A stretch of DNA of 64,000 bases from the NCBI RefSeq assembly GCF_029318685.1, contig NZ_CP119677.1:2285001-2349000 (forward strand), given 5' to 3'. The translations under genes were made by a program, and so were the position numbers. This document shows positions 63,501 to 64,000 of the stretch, one piece after another (the first letter of the stretch is position 1; the number at the start of each line of letters is the position of its first letter). The DNA comes from Ruminiclostridium papyrosolvens DSM 2782. Lineage in GTDB: Bacteria > Bacillota > Clostridia > Acetivibrionales > DSM-1351. The notes under the pieces were generated by a model that worked only from the letters and a program-made list of their open reading frames with translations, searched no databases and was not told the origin of the DNA.

Positions 63501-64000
63501 ATTAGCAAAGTGGCCGGTTTTATAAACAACATAGACCAATTTGACAATACCTTTTTTAATATTTCCAGAAGAGAAGCGGAACTTATGGACCCACAGCAAA
63601 GGTTATCGCTTATGGAGTGCTGGAAAGCCTTTGAGGATGCAGGATATTCTGCACAAGCTATTTCGGGGTCAAAAACGGGGGTCTTTATAGGTGTATGGAA
63701 CAGTGACTATTCTCAAAGGCTGGATAGAGCCGGTATAAATCCTGATGCATATACTATGATGGGAAATGATTCATCGATTCTTGCAGCCCGTATTTCATAC
63801 TTTTTAAACTTAAAGGGACCCAATATTCCAATAAATACTGCATGTTCATCTTCTTTGGTTGCAGTACATGAAGCTTGTCAGAGCATATTGGCAGGTGAAT
63901 GCAGTATGGCTGTAGCCGGTGGCGCTACGGTTATTACTACGCAAAATTGTTTTATTACAACCTCCAAATCAGGTATGCTAACTCCCGAAGGAGGATGTAA
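60558..64000 (+). CDS. Hybrid NRPS/PKS megasynthase, partial (runs past window)
   Basis: At least 1147 residues, open to the window end. Residues 1 to about 295 match the C-terminal lobe of a condensation domain (YRYTGDSEISTGCLF, PLYQVAFSFND) but lack the HHxxxDG lobe. About 305-815: adenylation domain (LYTSGSTGKPKGVVHG, NTGDYAKY, AKLDRTALP). In place of the usual FDxS with Asp235 it reads HIPS. About 828-896: carrier domain, phosphopantetheine Ser862 in GVDSVSA. From about 925: ketosynthase, active-site Cys1096 in NTACSSSLVAVHE. ATG after AGGGGG. Confidence 0.95.
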   Translation, partial: MGVKKILSALKQMKVILWVENNKVNYLCKDTLYTDDLKKLLSENEKEIIDFYYKHRVKRKNNEDFKGEIIGNAKLIQLPFDYYRPPKQKSEYALKTFKFFDRKSLSQNFNGQEFNDELILIAVTQILLYRYTGDSEISTGCLFSDTDEEKIFSNISFLHCKMSYELSFKQLLNILSEEIASLKSEGNNSINYNPLYQVAFSFNDFKDEPFNRLETNYFNSDSELPLADLHISFSKTSEGIKGYIWYNSSLFKPDTIDRMCCHFSELLQGALKSPDSKISVLPILSEAEKQVINTVWEDSNVVYEKLLPQIFEEQVEKTPDNIAVIYKKEKLTYKDLNAKINMLANKLIELGVGPEVPVAVLIERSSFAVICLMAILKAGGVYVPIDQSYPVGHQKYILEQAEIDVIISQKDLISKLPVENRKVICIDDRWDEIEKMSSLNPEKRANTDNSAVILYTSGSTGKPKGVVHGQGMLIYYLSWWWDNFPFDKEEILCQRTNINHIPSLQELLVGLLKGIPTVILPDEIVRDPFKLMDELAKSNVTRIRIVPSLLKMILDSGINIGASVPKLKLWYSLGEPLSFDLYTRFRNSAPNAIILNEFATTETNGVLYFDSRDHSDEMKSVPIGKIFADSGVFILDKNKEIVPIGVAGEIHVCGICVAKGYLNLPEITAERFIQNPFCSNTASKLYNTGDYAKYLANGSIEYIGRRDNQVKIRGVRIELTQIEVELSKHPGIKENAVCIIDNKSGGKKLASFIVLEDGVELSEAELKEYCERELPEYMVPSYIVKISKLPQTPNAKLDRTALPALLKEVQKYSAGKNSSKENNQKKIENSISVIKNKTAEILEINADLIDINKSFKDLGVDSVSAVNLVRLINKEFNCKMAVTSLYNYPSIAEFAESAIQFISRDAYEEKNKNKNKQNCSNELDNGSIAVIGMSGCFPKADNVMQFWENLIANRVSISEIPSDRWEIDKYYDKDPRKENKTISKVAGFINNIDQFDNTFFNISRREAELMDPQQRLSLMECWKAFEDAGYSAQAISGSKTGVFIGVWNSDYSQRLDRAGINPDAYTMMGNDSSILAARISYFLNLKGPNIPINTACSSSLVAVHEACQSILAGECSMAVAGGATVITTQNCFITTSKSGMLTPEGGC

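Overview
The window reads as chromosome of an anaerobic, AT-rich Gram-positive clostridium, most like the cellulolytic Ruminiclostridium group. This is inferred from clostridial housekeeping genes with strong Shine-Dalgarno sequences, many TTG/GTG starts, and an SLH-anchored carbohydrate-active surface protein. It opens in a 23S rRNA gene (first tens of bases missing) followed by 5S rRNA and its terminator.

Region 1 (3.3-8.5 kb) is mobile-element debris and a small operon. A group IIC-type intron 5' fragment begins exactly after the 5S terminator and is interrupted by a complete IS66 element with 8-bp target duplications. A marR operon follows, encoding a YitT-like membrane protein fused to a cytidylate-kinase-like domain. 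A second probable intron 5' remnant lies behind another terminator near 8341.

Region 2 (8.9-27.4 kb) is core genome. A two-OB-fold SSB-like gene comes first. Next is a set resembling the flavin-based extracellular electron transfer locus: membrane NDH-2 (divergent), ApbE/FmnB, EetA (NusG-II domain), EetB and polyprenyl synthase. It runs straight into a long housekeeping operon: priA, def, fmt, DUF116, Zn-peptidase, rsmB, rlmN, PP2C phosphatase, PASTA kinase, rsgA, rpe, thiN. A tRNA-Ala(GGC) follows.

Region 3 (27.5-44 kb) is accessory. It has a second, nearly identical IS66 copy in opposite orientation, then single genes (aldo-keto reductase with ferredoxin domain, conserved hypothetical, deaminase, SnoaL-like protein, P-loop kinase). 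Several of these carry a similar promoter-region repeat upstream and a related terminator-like repeat downstream. The region also holds an XRE regulator with a perfect 26-bp palindrome at its promoter, a 1967-residue mosaic surface protein (beta-helix, LamG, CBM9-like, SLH), and decayed fragments.

Region 4 (44.2-47.7 kb) is the most interesting stretch: an apparently undescribed minimal RiPP locus. It has a consensus promoter, a stand-alone YcaO enzyme, a 52-residue cysteine-free precursor-like peptide missed by length filters, and a membrane M50 metalloprotease whose N-terminus looks like a peptide-recognition (PqqD/RRE) domain.

Region 5 (47.8-57.9 kb) holds a FlxA-like coiled-coil protein, a flavodoxin-ferredoxin protein, a papain-like protease, an isoprenylcysteine-methyltransferase-like protein, a Nudix hydrolase, a secreted protein, an LtaS-like enzyme, PssA, and a short AraC regulator with a BtrH/C39-like partner. 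Region 6 (58.2-64 kb) is the start of a hybrid NRPS/PKS cluster: U32-peptidase-like protein, alpha/beta hydrolase, and a megasynthase (half condensation domain, adenylation, carrier, ketosynthase) that runs off the window.
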